From Eledone cirrhosa (taxonomy: Eukaryota > Mollusca > Cephalopoda > Octopoda > Eledonidae): a stretch of 64,000 nucleotides of DNA. Under the pieces are notes generated by a model. The model did not search any database, was not told where the DNA came from, and saw only the letters and a program-made list of their open reading frames with translations. Both the position numbers and the translations under genes were made by a program. Below, piece after piece: positions 1-11,024 of the stretch. The DNA is taken from positions 82,103,284-82,167,283 of the forward strand of contig OZ024743.1 in NCBI GenBank assembly GCA_964016885.1, written 5' to 3'. Positions within the stretch are counted from its first letter, which is position 1, and each line of letters starts with the position of its first letter.

Positions 1-43
1 TAGTGGTCCTGGGTCAGGTTAGGTTACTTGAGTTCTAGTGCTG

Positions 44-86
44 TAGTGGTCCTCGGTCAGGTTAGGTTACTGGAGTTATAGTGCTG
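44..86 (+). repeat. Example monomer and its variable sites
   Basis: This is the second monomer, shown to define the numbering. Consensus positions 1-20 are tagtggtcctgggtcaggtt, 21-32 aggttactggag, 33-43 ttctagtgctg. Frequent variants across the window are A/G at 21; TCG, ACG or TTC in place of TTA at 19-21; G to A at 29 (ACTAGAG); C/A at 35 (TTCTAG or TTATAG); and C/T at 41 (GTGCTG or GTGTTG). This copy has A35 and a rarer C at position 11 (CCTCGG). Most other sites are near-invariant. The consensus has 16 G, 15 T, 6 A and 6 C on this strand and no CpG. Confidence 0.95.
48..73 (+). other. Two-tier G-quadruplex-type motif (per monomer)
   Basis: Positions 5-30 of the monomer hold five G-runs: GG, GGG, GG, GG and GG, with spacers TCCT, TCA, TTA and TTACT in the consensus (this copy has CGG in place of GGG). 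Four or five GG runs with loops under eight bases meet the usual pattern for a two-tetrad quadruplex on this strand. TTG, TCG and ACG monomers lengthen the fourth run to GGG. Formation is inference only; two-tier quadruplexes are generally weak. Confidence 0.45.
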
Positions 87-93
87 TAGTGGT

Positions 94-104
94 CCTGGGT
101 CAGG
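94..104 (+). other. CCTG-GGT-CAGG dyad (per monomer)
   Basis: Positions 8-18 of the consensus form an 11-bp interrupted palindrome with 4-bp arms and a 3-base centre. It is in nearly every monomer and is lost in the GCTTGCTC type. Could be a protein site or a small hairpin; the short arms make chance plausible. Confidence 0.5.
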
Positions 105-2383
105 TTAGGTTACTGGAGTTCTAGTGCTGTAGTGGTCCTGGGTCAGGTTAGGTTACTGGAGTTATAGTGCTGTAGTGGTCCTCGGTCAGGTTAGGTTACT
201 GGAGTTCTAGTGCTGTAGTGGTCCTGGGTCAGGTTAGGTTACTGGAGTTCTAGTGCTGTAGTGGTCCTCGGTCAGGTTAGGTTACTGGAGTTCTAGTGCT
301 GTAGTGGTCCTGGGTCAGGTTAGGTTACTGGAGTTATAGTGCTGTAGTGGTCCTGGGTCAGGTTAGGTTACTAGAGTTCTAGTGCTGTAGTGGTCCTGGG
401 TCAGGTTAGGTTACTGGAGTTATAGTGCTGTAGTGGTCCTGGGTCAGGTTAGGTTACTGGAGTTCTAGTGTTGTAGAGGTCCTGGGTCAGGTTAGGTTAC
501 TGGAGTTCTAGTGCTGTAGTGGCCCTGGGTCAGGTTAGGTTACTGGTGTTATAGTGTTGTAGTGGTCCTGGGTCAGGTTAGGTTACTGGAATTCTAGTGC
601 TGTAGTGGCCCTGGGTCAGGTTAAGTTACTGGAATTCTAGTGCTGTAGTGGTCCTGGGTCAGGTTATGTTGCTGGAGTTATAGTGCTGTAGTGGTCCTGG
701 GTCAGGTTAGGTTACTAGAGTTCTAGTGCTGTAGTGGTCCTGGGTCAGGTTAGGTTACTGGAGTTATAGTGCTGTAGTGGTCCTGGGTCAGGTTAGGTTA
801 CTGGAGTTCTAGTGTTGTAGAGGTCCTGGGTCAGGTTGGGTTACTGGAGTTATAGTGCTGTAGTGGTCCTGGGTCAGGTTAGGTTAGTGGGGTTCTAGTG
901 TTGTAGTGGTCCTGGGTCAGGTTAGGTTACTGGTGTTGTAGTGCTGTAGTGGTCCTGGGTCAGGTTGGGTTACTGGAGTTCTAGTGCTGTAGTGGTCCTG
1001 GTTCAGGTTGGGTTACTGGAGTTATAGTGCTGTAGTGGTCCTGGGTCAGGTTGGGTTACTGGAATTATAGTGTTGTAGTGGTCCTGGGTCAGGTTAGGTT
1101 ACTGGAGTTCTAGTGCTGTAGTGGTCCTGGGTCAGGTTAGGTTACTGGAGTTATAGTGCTGTAGTGGTCCTGTGTCAGGTTAGGTTACTGGAGTTATAGT
1201 GCTGTAGTGGTCCTGGGTCAGGTTAGGTTACTGGAGTTCTAGTGCTGTAGTGGTCCTGGGTCAGGTTAGGTTACTGGAGTTATAGTGCTGTAGTGGTCCT
1301 GGGTCAGGTTAGGTTACTGGAGTTATAGTGCTGTAGTGGTCCTGGGTCAGGTTAGGTTACTGGAGATATAGTGCTGTAGTGGTCCTGGGTCAGGTTAGGT
1401 TACTGGAGTTCTAGTGCTGTAGTGGTCCTGGGTCAGGTCGGGTTACTGGAGTTCTAGTGTTGTAGTGGTCCTGGGTCAGGTTAGGTTACTGGAGTTATAG
1501 TGCTGTAGTGGCCCTGGGTCAGGTTAAGTTACTGGAATTCTAGTGCTGTAGTGGTCCTGGGTCAGGTTATGTTGCTGGAGTTATAGTGCTGTAGTGGTCC
1601 TGGGTCAGGTTGGGTTACTGGAGTTATAGTGCTGTAGTGGTCCTGGGTCAGGTTAGGTTAGTGGGGTTCTAGTGTTGTAGTGGTCCTGAGTCAGGTTAGG
1701 TTACTAGAGTTCTAGTGCTGTAGTGGTCCTGGGTAAGGTTGGGTTACTGGAGTTATAGTGCTGTAGTGGTCCTGGGTCAGGTTAGGTTAGTGGGGTTCTA
1801 GTGTTGTAGTGGTCCTGGGTCAGGTTAGGTTACTGGAGTTATAGTGCTGTAGTGGTCCTGGGTCAGGTTAGGTTACTGGAGTTGTAGTGCTGTAGTGATC
1901 CTGGGTCAGGTTAGGTTACTAGAGTTCTAGTGCTGTAGTGGTCCTGGGTCAGTTGGGTTACTGGAGTTCTAGTGCTGTAGTGGTCCTGGTTCAGGTTGGG
2001 TTACTGGAGTTATAGTGCTGTAGTGGTCCTGGGTCAGGTTAGGTTACTGGAGTTCTAGTGCTGTAGTGGTCCTGGGTCAGGTTAGGTTACTGGAGTTATA
2101 GTGCTGTAGTGGTCCTGTGTCAGGTTAGGTTACTGGAGTTATAGTGCTGTAGTGGTCCTGGGTCAGGTTAGGTTACTGGAGTTCTAGTGTTGTAGTGGTC
2201 CTGGGTCAGGTTAGGTTACTGGAGTTATAGTGCTGTAGTGGTCCTGGGTCAGGTTAGGTTACTGGAGTTCTAGTGCTGTAGTGGTCCTGGGTCAGGTTAG
2301 GTTCCTGGAGTTATAGTGCTGTAGTGGTCCTGGGTCAGGTTAGGTTACTGGAGATATAGTGCTGTAGTGGTCCTGGGTCAGGT

Positions 2384-4117
2384 TATGTTACTGGAGTTCT
2401 AGTGGTGTAGTGGTCCTGGGTCAGGTTAGGTTACTGGAGTTCTAGTGCTGTAGTGGTCCTGGGTCAGGTTAGGTTACTGGAGTTATAGGGCTGTAGTGGT
2501 CCTGGGTCAGGTTAGGTTACTGGAGTTCTAGTGTTGTAGTGGTCCTGGGTCAGGTTAGGTTACTGGAGTTATAGTGCTGTAGTGGTCCTGGGTCAGGTTG
2601 GGTTACTGGAGTTATAGTGTTGTAGTGGTCCTCTGTCAGGTTAGGTTACTGGAGTTATAGTGCTGTAGTGGTCCTGGGTCAGGTTGGGTTACTGGAGTTA
2701 TAATGCTGTAGTGGTCCTGGGTTAGGTTAGGTTACTGGAGTTATAGTGCTGTAGTGGTCCTGGCTCAGGTTAGGTTACTGGAGTTGTAGTGCTGTAGTGG
2801 TCCTGGGTCAGTTGGGTTACTGGAGTTATAGTGTTGTAGTGGTCCTGGGTCAGGTCGGGTTACTGGAGTTCTAGTGCTGTAGTGGTCCTGGGTCAGGTTA
2901 GGTTACTGGAGTTATAGTGTTGTAGTGGTTCTGGGTCAGGTCGGGTTACTGGAGTTATAGTGCTGTGGTGGTCCTGGGTCAGGTTAGGTTACTGGAGTTA
3001 TAGTGCTGTAGTGGTCCTGGGTCAGGTTGGGTTACTGGAGTTATAGTGTTGTAGTGGTCCTGGGTCAGGTTGGGTTACTGGAGTTATAGTGTTGTAGTGG
3101 TCCTGGGTCAGGTCGGGTTACTGGAGTTCTAGTGTTGTAGTGGTCCTGGGTCAGGTTAGGTTACAGGAGTTCTAGTGCTGTAGTGGTCCTGGGTCAGGTT
3201 GGGTTACTGGAGTTATAGTGCTGTAGTGGTCCTGGGTCAGGACGGGTTACTGGAGTTCTAGTGCTGTAGTGGCCCTGGGTCAGGTTAGGTTACTGGAATT
3301 CTAGTGCTGTAGTGGTCCTGGGTCAGGTTGGGTTCCTGGAGTTATAGTGCTGTAGTGGTCCTGAGTCAGGTTGGGTTACTGGAGTTATAGTGCTGTAGTG
3401 GCCCTGGGTCAGGTTAAGTTACTGGAATTCTAGTGCTGTAGTGGTCCTGGGTCAGGTTATGTTGCTGGAGTTATAGTGCTGTAGTGGTCCTGGGTCACGT
3501 TGGGTTACTGGAGTTATAGTGCTGTAGTGGTCCTGGGTCAGGTTAGGTTAGTGGGGTTCTAGTGTTGTAGTTGTCCTGAGTCAGGTTAGGTTACTAGAGT
3601 TCTAGTGCTGTAGTGGTCCTGGGTAAGGTTGGGTTACTGGAGTTATAGTGCTATAGTGGTCCTGGGTCAGGTTAGGTTAGTGGGGTTCTAGTGTTGTAGT
3701 GGTCCTGGGTCAGGTTAGGTTACTGGTGTTCTAGTGCTGTAGTGGTCCTGGGTCAGGTTGGGTTACTGGAGTTCTAGTGCTGTAGAGGTCCTGGTTCAGG
3801 TTGGGTTACTGGAGTTATAGTGCTGTAGTGATCCTGGGTCAGGTTAGGTTACTGGAGTTCTAGTGCTGTAGTAGTCCTGGGCCAGGTTAGGTTACTGGAG
3901 TTATAGTGCTGTAGTGGTCCTGTGTCAGGTTAGGTTACTGGAGTTATAGTGCTGTAGTGGTCCTGGGTCAGGTTAGGTTACTGGAGTTCTAGTGCTGTAG
4001 TGGTCCTGGGTCAGGTTAGGTTACTTGAGTTATAGTGCTGTCGTGGTCCTGGGTCAGGTTAGGTTACTGGAGTTATAGTGCTGTAGTGGTCATGGGTCAG
4101 ATTAGGTTACTGGAGTT
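2384..4117 (+). repeat. 1.7-kb block alpha, copy 1
   Basis: First of three copies of a roughly 40-monomer block. Tracers in order: AGTGGTGTAG (2401), TTATAGGGCTG, CCTCTGTCAGG, a 42-bp monomer with GGGTCAGTTGGG (near 2808), TTAAG/GAATTC (3414-3425), GGGTAAGGTTGGG, GTCGTGG and CATGGGTCAGATTAGG (about 4091-4106). The same tracers appear in the same order at 11,042 and 17,620. Shift to copy 2 is 8,641 bases (201 monomers less two 1-base losses). Downstream of about 4117 the copies diverge. Confidence 0.88.
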
Positions 4118-4719
4118 ATAGTGCTGTAGTGGTCCTGGCTCAGGTTAGGTTACAGGAGTTGTAGTGCTGTAGTGATCCTGGGTCAGGTTAGGTGGCTGGA
4201 GTTCTAGTGCTGTAGTGGTCCTGGGTCAGTTGGGTTACTGGAGTTATAGTGTTGTAGTGGTCCTGGGTCATGTCGGGTTACTGGAGTTCTAGTGCTGTAG
4301 TGGTCCTGGGTCAGGTTAGGTTACTGGAGTTATAGTGTTGTAGTGGTCCTGGGTCAGGTCGGGTTACTGGAGTTATAGTGCTGTAGTGGTCCTGGGTCAG
4401 GTTAGGTTACTGGAGTTATAGTGCTGTAGTGGTCCTGGGTCAGGTTGGGTTACTGGAGTTATAGTGTTGTAGTGGTCCTGGGTCAGGTCGGGTTACTGGA
4501 GTTCTAGTGCTGTAGTGGTCCTGGGTCAGGTTAGGTTACTAGAGTTCTAGTGCTGTAGTGGTCCTGGGTCAGGTTAGGTTACTAGAGTTCTAGTGCTGTA
4601 GTGGTCGTGGGTCAGGTTGGGTTACTGGAGTTATAGTGTTGTAGTGGTCCTGGGTCAGGTTGGGCTACTGGAGTTATAGTGTTGTAGTGGTCCTGGGTCA
4701 GGTCGGGTTACTGGAGTTC
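4118..4719 (+). repeat. Satellite between block alpha 1 and the 59-monomer pair
   Basis: Ordinary monomers with TTA, TTG and TCG at 19-21. One 42-bp monomer lies near 4227 (GGGTCAGTTGGG), like the one inside block alpha at 2808, so this stretch is probably a partial echo of block alpha. The following TTG, TCG, TTA monomers resemble 2,800-3,150. Nothing non-satellite is present. Confidence 0.75.
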
Positions 4720-6010
4720 TAGTGTTGTAGTGGTCCTGGGTCAGGTTAGGTTACAGGAGTTCTAGTGCTGTAGTGGTCCTGGGTCAGGTTGGGTTACTGG
4801 AGTTATAGTGTTGTAGTGGTCCTGGGTCAGGTTGGGTTACTGGAGTTATAGTGCTGTAGTGGTCCTGGGTCAGGACGGGTTACTGGAGTTCTAGTGCTGT
4901 AGTGGTCCTGGGTCAGGTTAGGTTACTGGAGTTCTAGTGTTGTAGTGGTCCTGGGTCAGGTCGGGTTACTGGAGTTCTAGTGTTGTAGTGGTCCTGGGTC
5001 AGGTTGGGTTACTGGAGTTCTAGTGTTGTAGTGGTCCTGGGTCAGGTTGGGTTACTGGAGTTATAGTGTTGTAGTGGTCCTGGGTCAGGTTGGGTTACTG
5101 GAGTTATAGTGCTGTAGTGGTCCTGGGTCAGGTTAGGTTATTAGAGTTCTAGTGCTGTAGTGGTCCTGGGTCAGGTTGGGTTACTGGAGTTATAGTGTTG
5201 TAGTGGTCCTGGGTCAGGTCGGGTTACTGGAATTCTAGTGTTGTAGTGGTCCTGGGTCAGGTTAGGTTACTGGAGTTCTAGTGCTGTAGTGGTCCTGGGT
5301 CAGGTTGGGTTATTGGAGTTATAGTGTTGTAGTGGTCCTGGGTCAGGTTGGGTTACTGGAGTTATAGTGCTGTAGTGGTCCTGGGTCAGGACGGGTTACG
5401 GGAGTTCTAGTGCTGTAGTGGTCCTGGGTCAGGTTAGGTTACTGGAGTTCTAGTGTTGTAGTGGTCCTGGGTCAGGTCGGGTTACTGGAGTTCTAGTGTT
5501 GTAGTGGTCCTGGGTCAGGTTGGGTTACTGGAGTTATAGTGTTGTAGTGGTCCTGGGTCAGGTTGGGTTACTGGAGTTATAGTGTTGTAGTGGTCCTGGG
5601 TCAGGTTGGGTTACTGGAGTTATAGTGCTGTAGTGGTCCTGGGTCAGGTTAAGTTATTAGAGTTCTAGTGCTGTAGTGGTCCTGGGTCAGGTTGGGTTAC
5701 TGGAGTTATAGTGTTGTAGTGGTCCTGGGTCAGGTTGGGTTACTGGAGTTATAGTGTTGTAGTGGTCCTGGGTCAGGTTGGGTTACTGGAGTTATAGTGC
5801 TGTAGTGGTCCTGGGTCAGGTTAGGTTACTGGAGTTATAGTGTTGTAGTGGTCCTGGGTCAGGTCGGGTTACTGGAGTTATAGTGTTGTAGTGGTCCTGG
5901 GTCAGGTCGGGTTACTGGAGTTCTAGTGCTGTAGTGGTCCTGGGTCAGGTTAGGTTACTGGAGTTCTAGTGTTGTAGTGGTCCTGGGTCAGGTTAGGTTA
6001 CTAGAGTTCT
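4720..6010 (+). repeat. 59-monomer duplication, copy 1 (ACG-marked)
   Basis: This segment matches 7,257-8,590 at a shift of 2,537 bases (59 monomers). Tracers are ACG monomers (CAGGACGGG) at 4874 and 5390 and TTATTAGAG monomers. Inside the copy the ACG monomer and its neighbours recur after 516 bases (12 monomers), so a 12-monomer sub-repeat existed before the larger duplication; the same 516-base spacing is seen at 7411 and 7927. A variant TTAAGTTATTAG near 5650 corresponds to TTAGGTTATTAG near 8190. Confidence 0.82.
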
Positions 6011-6789
6011 AGTGCTGTAGTGGTCCTGGGTCAGGTTGGGTTACTGGAGTTATAGTGCTGTAGTGGTCCTGGGTCAGGTTAGGTTACTGGAGTTATAGTG
6101 TTGTAGTGGTCCTGTGTCAGGTCGGGTTACTGGAGTTATGGTGTTGTAGTGGTCCTGGGTCAGGTTGGGTTACTGGGGTTCTAGTGTTGTAGTGGTCCTG
6201 GGTCAGGTTGGGTTACTGGAGTTCTAGTGTTGTAGTGGTCCTGGGTCAGGTTGGGTTACTGGAGTTCTAGTGCTGTAGTGGTCCTGGGTCAGGTTGGGTT
6301 ACTGGAGTTCTAGTGCTGTAGTGGTCCTGGGTCAGGTTAGGTTACTGGAGTTCTAGTGCTGTAGTGGTCCTGGGTCAGGTTAGGTTACTGGAGTTCTAGT
6401 GCTGTAGTGGTCCTGGGTCAGGTTGGGTTACTGGTGTTCTAGTGCTGTAGTGGTCCTGGGTCAGGTTGGGTTACTGGGGTTCTAGTGATGTAGTGGTCCT
6501 GGGTCAGGTTGGGTTACTGGAGTTCTAGTGTTGTATTGGTCCTGGGTCAGGTTGGGTTACTGGAGTTCTAGTGTTGTAGTGGTCCTGGGTCAGGTTGGGT
6601 TACTGGAGTTCTAGTGCTGTAGTGGTCCTGGGTCAGGTTAGGTTACTGGAGTTCTAGTGTTGTAGTGGTCCTGGGTCAGGTTGGGTTACTGGTGTTCTAG
6701 TGCTGTAGTGGTCCTGGGTCAGGTTGGGTTACTGGAGTTCTAGTGATGTAGTGGTCCTGGGTCAGGTTGGGTTACTGGAGTTCTAGTGT
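6011..6789 (+). repeat. Satellite segment with GTGATG-marked monomers
   Basis: Monomers mostly TTG with C35. Tracers are CCTGTGTCAGG followed by TTATGG (about 6115-6140), GGGGTTCTAG, CTGGTGTTCTAG and TTCTAGTGATG (6484). The part from about 6,420 is repeated at about 8,620 (TTCTAGTGATG at 8677, shift 2,193 bases or 51 monomers). The CCTGTGTCAGG stretch is repeated near 14,840, inside the 13 monomers by which the second 6-kb unit exceeds the first. No gene. Confidence 0.78.
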
Positions 6790-7256
6790 TGTAGTGGTCC
6801 TGGGTCAGGACGGGTTACTGGAGTTCTAGTGCTGTAGTGGTCCTGGGTCAGGTTGGGTTACTGGAGTTATAGTGCTGTAGTGGTCCTGGGTCAGGTTGGG
6901 TTACTGGAGTTATAGTGTTGTAGTGGTCCTGGGTCAGGTTGGATTACTGGAGTTATAGTGCTGTAGTGGTCCTGGCTCAGGTTAGGTTACTGGAGTTCTA
7001 GTGTTGTAGTGGTCCTGGGTCAGGTTGGGTTACTGGAGTTCTAGTGATGTAGTGGTCCTGGGTCAGGTTAGGTTACAGGAGTTATAGTGCTGTAGTGGTC
7101 CTGGGTCAGGTTGGGTTACTGGAGTTATAGTGCTGTAGTGGTCCTGGGTCAGGTTAGGTTACTGGAGTTATAATGCTGTAGTTGTCCTGGGTCAGGTTGG
7201 GTTACTGGAGTTATAGTGTTGTAGTGGTCCTGGGTCTGGTTGGGTTACTGGAGTTA

Positions 7257-8590
7257 TAGTGCTGTAGTGGTCCTGGGTCAGGTTAGGTTACAGGAGTTCT
7301 AGTGCTGTAGTGGTCCTGGGTCAGGTTGGGTTACTGGAGTTATAGTGTTGTAGTGGTCCTGGGTCAGGTTGGGTTATTGGAGTTATAGTGCTGTAGTGGT
7401 CCTGGGTCAGGACGGGTTACTGGAGTTCTAGTGCTGTAGTGGTCCTGGGTCAGGTTAGGTTACTGGAGTTCTAGTGTTGTAGTGGTCCTGGGTCAGGTCG
7501 GGTTACTGGAGTTCTAGTGTTGTAGTGGTCCTGGGTCAGGTTCGGTTACTGGAGTTCTAGTGTTGTAGTGGTCCTGGGTCAGGTTGGGTTACTGGAGTTA
7601 TAGTGTTGTAGTGGTCCTGGGTCAGGTTGGGTTACTGGAGTTATAGTGCTGTAGTGGTCCTGGGTCAGGTTAGGTTATTAGAGTTCTAGTGCTGTAGTGG
7701 TCCTGGGTCAGGTTGGGTTACTGGAGTTATAGTGTTGTAGTGGTCCAGGGTCAGGTCGGGTTACTGGAATTCTAGTGTTGTAGTGGTCCTGGGTCAGGTT
7801 AGGTTACTGGAGTTCTAGTGCTGTAGTGGTCCTGGGTCAGGTTGGGTTACTGGAGTTATAGTGTTGTAGTGGTCCTGGGTCAGGTTGGGTTACTGGAGTT
7901 ATAGTGCTGTAGTGGTCCTGGGTCAGGACGGGTTACTGGAGTTCTAGTGCTGTAGTGGTCCTGGGTCAGGTTAGGTTACTGGAGTTCTAGTGTTGTAGTG
8001 GTCCTGGGTCAGGTCGGGTTACTGGAGTTCTAGTGTTGTAGTGGTCCTGGGTCAGGTTGGGTTACTGGAGTTATAGTGTTGTAGTGGTCCTGGGTCAGGT
8101 TGGGTTACTGGAGTTATAGTGTTGTAGTGGTCCTGGGTCAGGTTGGGTTACTGGAGTTATAGTGCTGTAGTGGTCCTGGGTCAGGTTAGGTTATTAGAGT
8201 TCTAGTGCTGTAGTGGTCCTGGGTCAGGTTGGGTTACTGGAGTTATAGTGTTGTAGTGGTCCTGGGTCAGGTTGGGTTACTGGAGTTATAGTGTTGTAGT
8301 GGTCCTGGGTCAGGTTGGGTTACTGGAGTTATAGTGCTGTAGTGGTCCTGGGTTAGGTTAGGTTACTGGAGTTATAGTGTTGTAGTGGTCCTGGGTCAGG
8401 TCGGGTTACTGGAATTATAGTGTTGTAGTGGTCCTGGGTCAGGTCGGGTTACTGGAGTTCTAGTGCTGTAGTGGTCCTGGGTCAGGTTAGGTTACTAGAG
8501 TTCTAGTGCTGTAGTGGTCCTGGGTCAGGTTAGGTTACTGGAGTTCTAGTGTTGTAGTGGTCCTGGGTCAGGTTAGGTTACTAGAGTTCT
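7257..8590 (+). repeat. 59-monomer duplication, copy 2
   Basis: Second copy of the segment at 4,720-6,010, nested in beta copy 1. It keeps the two ACG monomers 516 bases apart (7411, 7927) and the TTATTAGAG monomers. It carries one extra ACTAGAG monomer near 8,480 and a GGTCCAGGG substitution near 7,745. Its right edge passes into the GTGATG-marked stretch also found after 6,420. Confidence 0.8.
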
Positions 8591-11024
8591 AGTGCTGTAG
8601 TGGTCCTGGGTCAGGTTGGGTTACTGGTGTTCTAGTGCTGTAGTGGTCCTGGGTCAGGTTGGGTTACTGGGGTTCTAGTGATGTAGTGGTCCTGGGTCAG
8701 GTTGGGTTACTGGAGTTCTAGTGTTGTATTGGTCCTGGGTCAGGTTGGGTTACTGGAGTTCTAGTGTTGTAGTGGTCCTGGGTCAGGTTGGGTTACTGGA
8801 GTTCTAGTGCTGTAGTGGTCCTGGGTCAGGTTAGGTTACTGGAGTTCTAGTGTTGTAGTGGTCCTGGGTCAGGTTGGGTTACTGGTGTTCTAGTGCTGTA
8901 GTGGTCCTGGGTCAGGTTGGGTTACTGGAGTTCTAGTGATGTAGTGGTACTGGGTCAGGTTGGGTTACTGGAGTTCTAGTGTTGTAGTGGTCCTGGGTCA
9001 GGTTGGGTTACTGGAGTTCTAGTGTTGTAGTGGTCCTGGGTCAGGTTGGGTTACTGGAGTTATAGTGCTGTAGTGGTCCTGGGTCAGGTTGGGTTACTGG
9101 AGTTATAGTGTTGTAGTGGTACTGGGTCAGGTTGGATTACTGGAGTTATAGTGCTGTAGTGGTCCTGGCTCAGCTTAGGTTACTGGAGTTCTAGTGTTGT
9201 AGTGGTCCTGGGTCAGGTTGGGTTACTGGAGTTCTAGTGATGTAGTGGTCCTGGGTCAGGTTAGGTTACAGGAGTTATAGTGCTGTAGTGGTCCTGGGTC
9301 AGGTTGGGTTACTGGAGTTATAGTGCTGTAGTGGTCCTGGGTCAGGTTAGGTTACTGGAGTTATAATGCTGTAGTTGTCCTGGGTCAGGTTGGGTTACTG
9401 GAGTTATAGTGTTGTAGTTGTCCAGGGTCAGGTTGGGTTACTGGAGTTATAGTGCTGTAGTGGTCCTGGGTCAGGTTAGGTTATTAGAGTTATAGTGCTG
9501 TAGTGGTCCTGGGTCAGGTTGGGTTACTGGAGTTATAGTGTTGTAGTGGTCCTGGGTCAGGTCGGGTTACTGGAGTTATAGTGTTGTAGTGGTCCTCGGT
9601 CAGGTTAGGTTACTGGAGTTCTAGTGCTGTAGTGGTCCTGGGTCAGGTTGGGTTACTGGAGTTATAGTGCTGTAGTGGTCCTGGGTCAGGACGGGTTACT
9701 GGAGTTCTAGTGTTGTAGTGGTCCTGGGTCAGGTTAGGTTACTGGAGTTCTAGTGTTGTAGTGGTCCTGGGTCAGGTTGGGTTACTGGAGTTATAGTGCT
9801 GTAGTGGTCCTGGGTCAGGACGGGTTACTGGAGTTCTAGTGCTGTAGTGGTCCTGGGTCAGGTTAGGTTACTGGAGTTCTAGTGTTGTAGTGGTCCTGGG
9901 TCAGGTCGGGTTACTGGAGTTCTAGTGTTGTAGTGGTCCTGGGTCAGGTTGGGTTACTGGAGTTCTAGTGTTGTAGTGGTCCTGGGTCAGGTTGGGTTAC
10001 TGGAGTTATAGTGTTGTAGTGGTCCTGGGTCAGGTTGGGTTACTGGAGTTATAGTGCTGTAGTGGTCCTGGGTCAGGTTAGGTTATTAGAGTTCTAGTGT
10101 TGTAGTGGTCCTGGGTCAGGTTGGGTTACTGGAGTTATAGTGTTGCAGTGGTCCTGGGTCAGGTTGGGTTACTGGAGTTATAGTGTTGTAGTGGTCCTGG
10201 GTCAGGTCGGGTTACTGGAGTTCTAGTGTTGTAGTGGTCCTGGGTCAGGTTAGGTTATTAGAGTTCTAGTGCTGTAGTGGTCCTGGGTCAGGTCGGGTTA
10301 CTGGAGTTCTAGTGTTGTAGTGGTCCTGGGTCAGGTTGGGTTACTGGAGTTCTAGTGTTGTAGTGGTCCTGGGTCAGGTTGGGTTACTGGAGTTATAGTG
10401 CTGTAGTGGTCCTGGGTCAGGTTAGGTTATTAGAGTTCTAGTGCTGTAGTGGTCCTGGGTCAGGTTGGGTTACTGGAGTTAAAGTGTTGTAGTGGTCCTG
10501 GGTCAAGTTGGGTTACAGGAGTTATAGTGCTGTAGTGGTCCTGGGTCAGGTTGGGTTACTGGAGTTATAGTGTTGTAGTGGTACTGGGTCAGGATGGATT
10601 ACTGGAGTTATAGTGCTGTAGTGGTCCTGGCTCAGGTTAGGTTACAGGAGTTATAGTGCTGTAGTGGTCCTGGGTCAGGTTAGGTTACTGGAGTTATAGT
10701 GCTGTAGTGGTCCTGGGTCAGGTTGGGTTACTGGAGTTATAGTGCTGTAGTGGTCCTGGGTCAGGTTAGGTTACTGGAGTTATATTGCTGTAGTGGTCCT
10801 GGGTCAGGTTAGGTTACTGGAGTTATAGTGCTGTAGTGGTCCTGGGTCAGGTCGGGTTACTGGAGTTCTAGTGTTTTAGTGGTCCTGGGTCAGGTTGGGT
10901 TACTAGAGTTCTAGTGCTGTAGTGGTCCTGGGTCAGATTAGGTGACTGGAGTTATAGTGCTGTAGTGGTCCTGGGTCAGGTTATGTTACTGGAGTTATAG
11001 TGCTGTAGTGGTCCTGGGTCAGGT

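Larger units (their letters stand above)
1..2383 (+). repeat. Left head of the array, TTA-rich monomers
   Basis: About 55 monomers before the first large duplicated block. Most carry TTA at positions 19-21, with C35 and A35 interspersed and no fixed short period. A pair of linked variant monomers (TTAAG followed by GGAATTC, then GGTTATGTTGCTGG) occurs at 621 and 1524, exactly 21 monomers apart, and again in the three 1.7-kb blocks (3414, 12098, 18590). Monomers with GGTTAGTGGGG recur near 880, 1650 and 1785. This looks like the source or a relic of the sequence amplified further right. No other element is visible. Confidence 0.8.

Noticed and set aside
60..70. Genuine telomere tract
   Set aside because: Only two TTAGG steps occur per monomer and they are embedded in a fixed 43-base unit; no run of pure telomere repeat exists.
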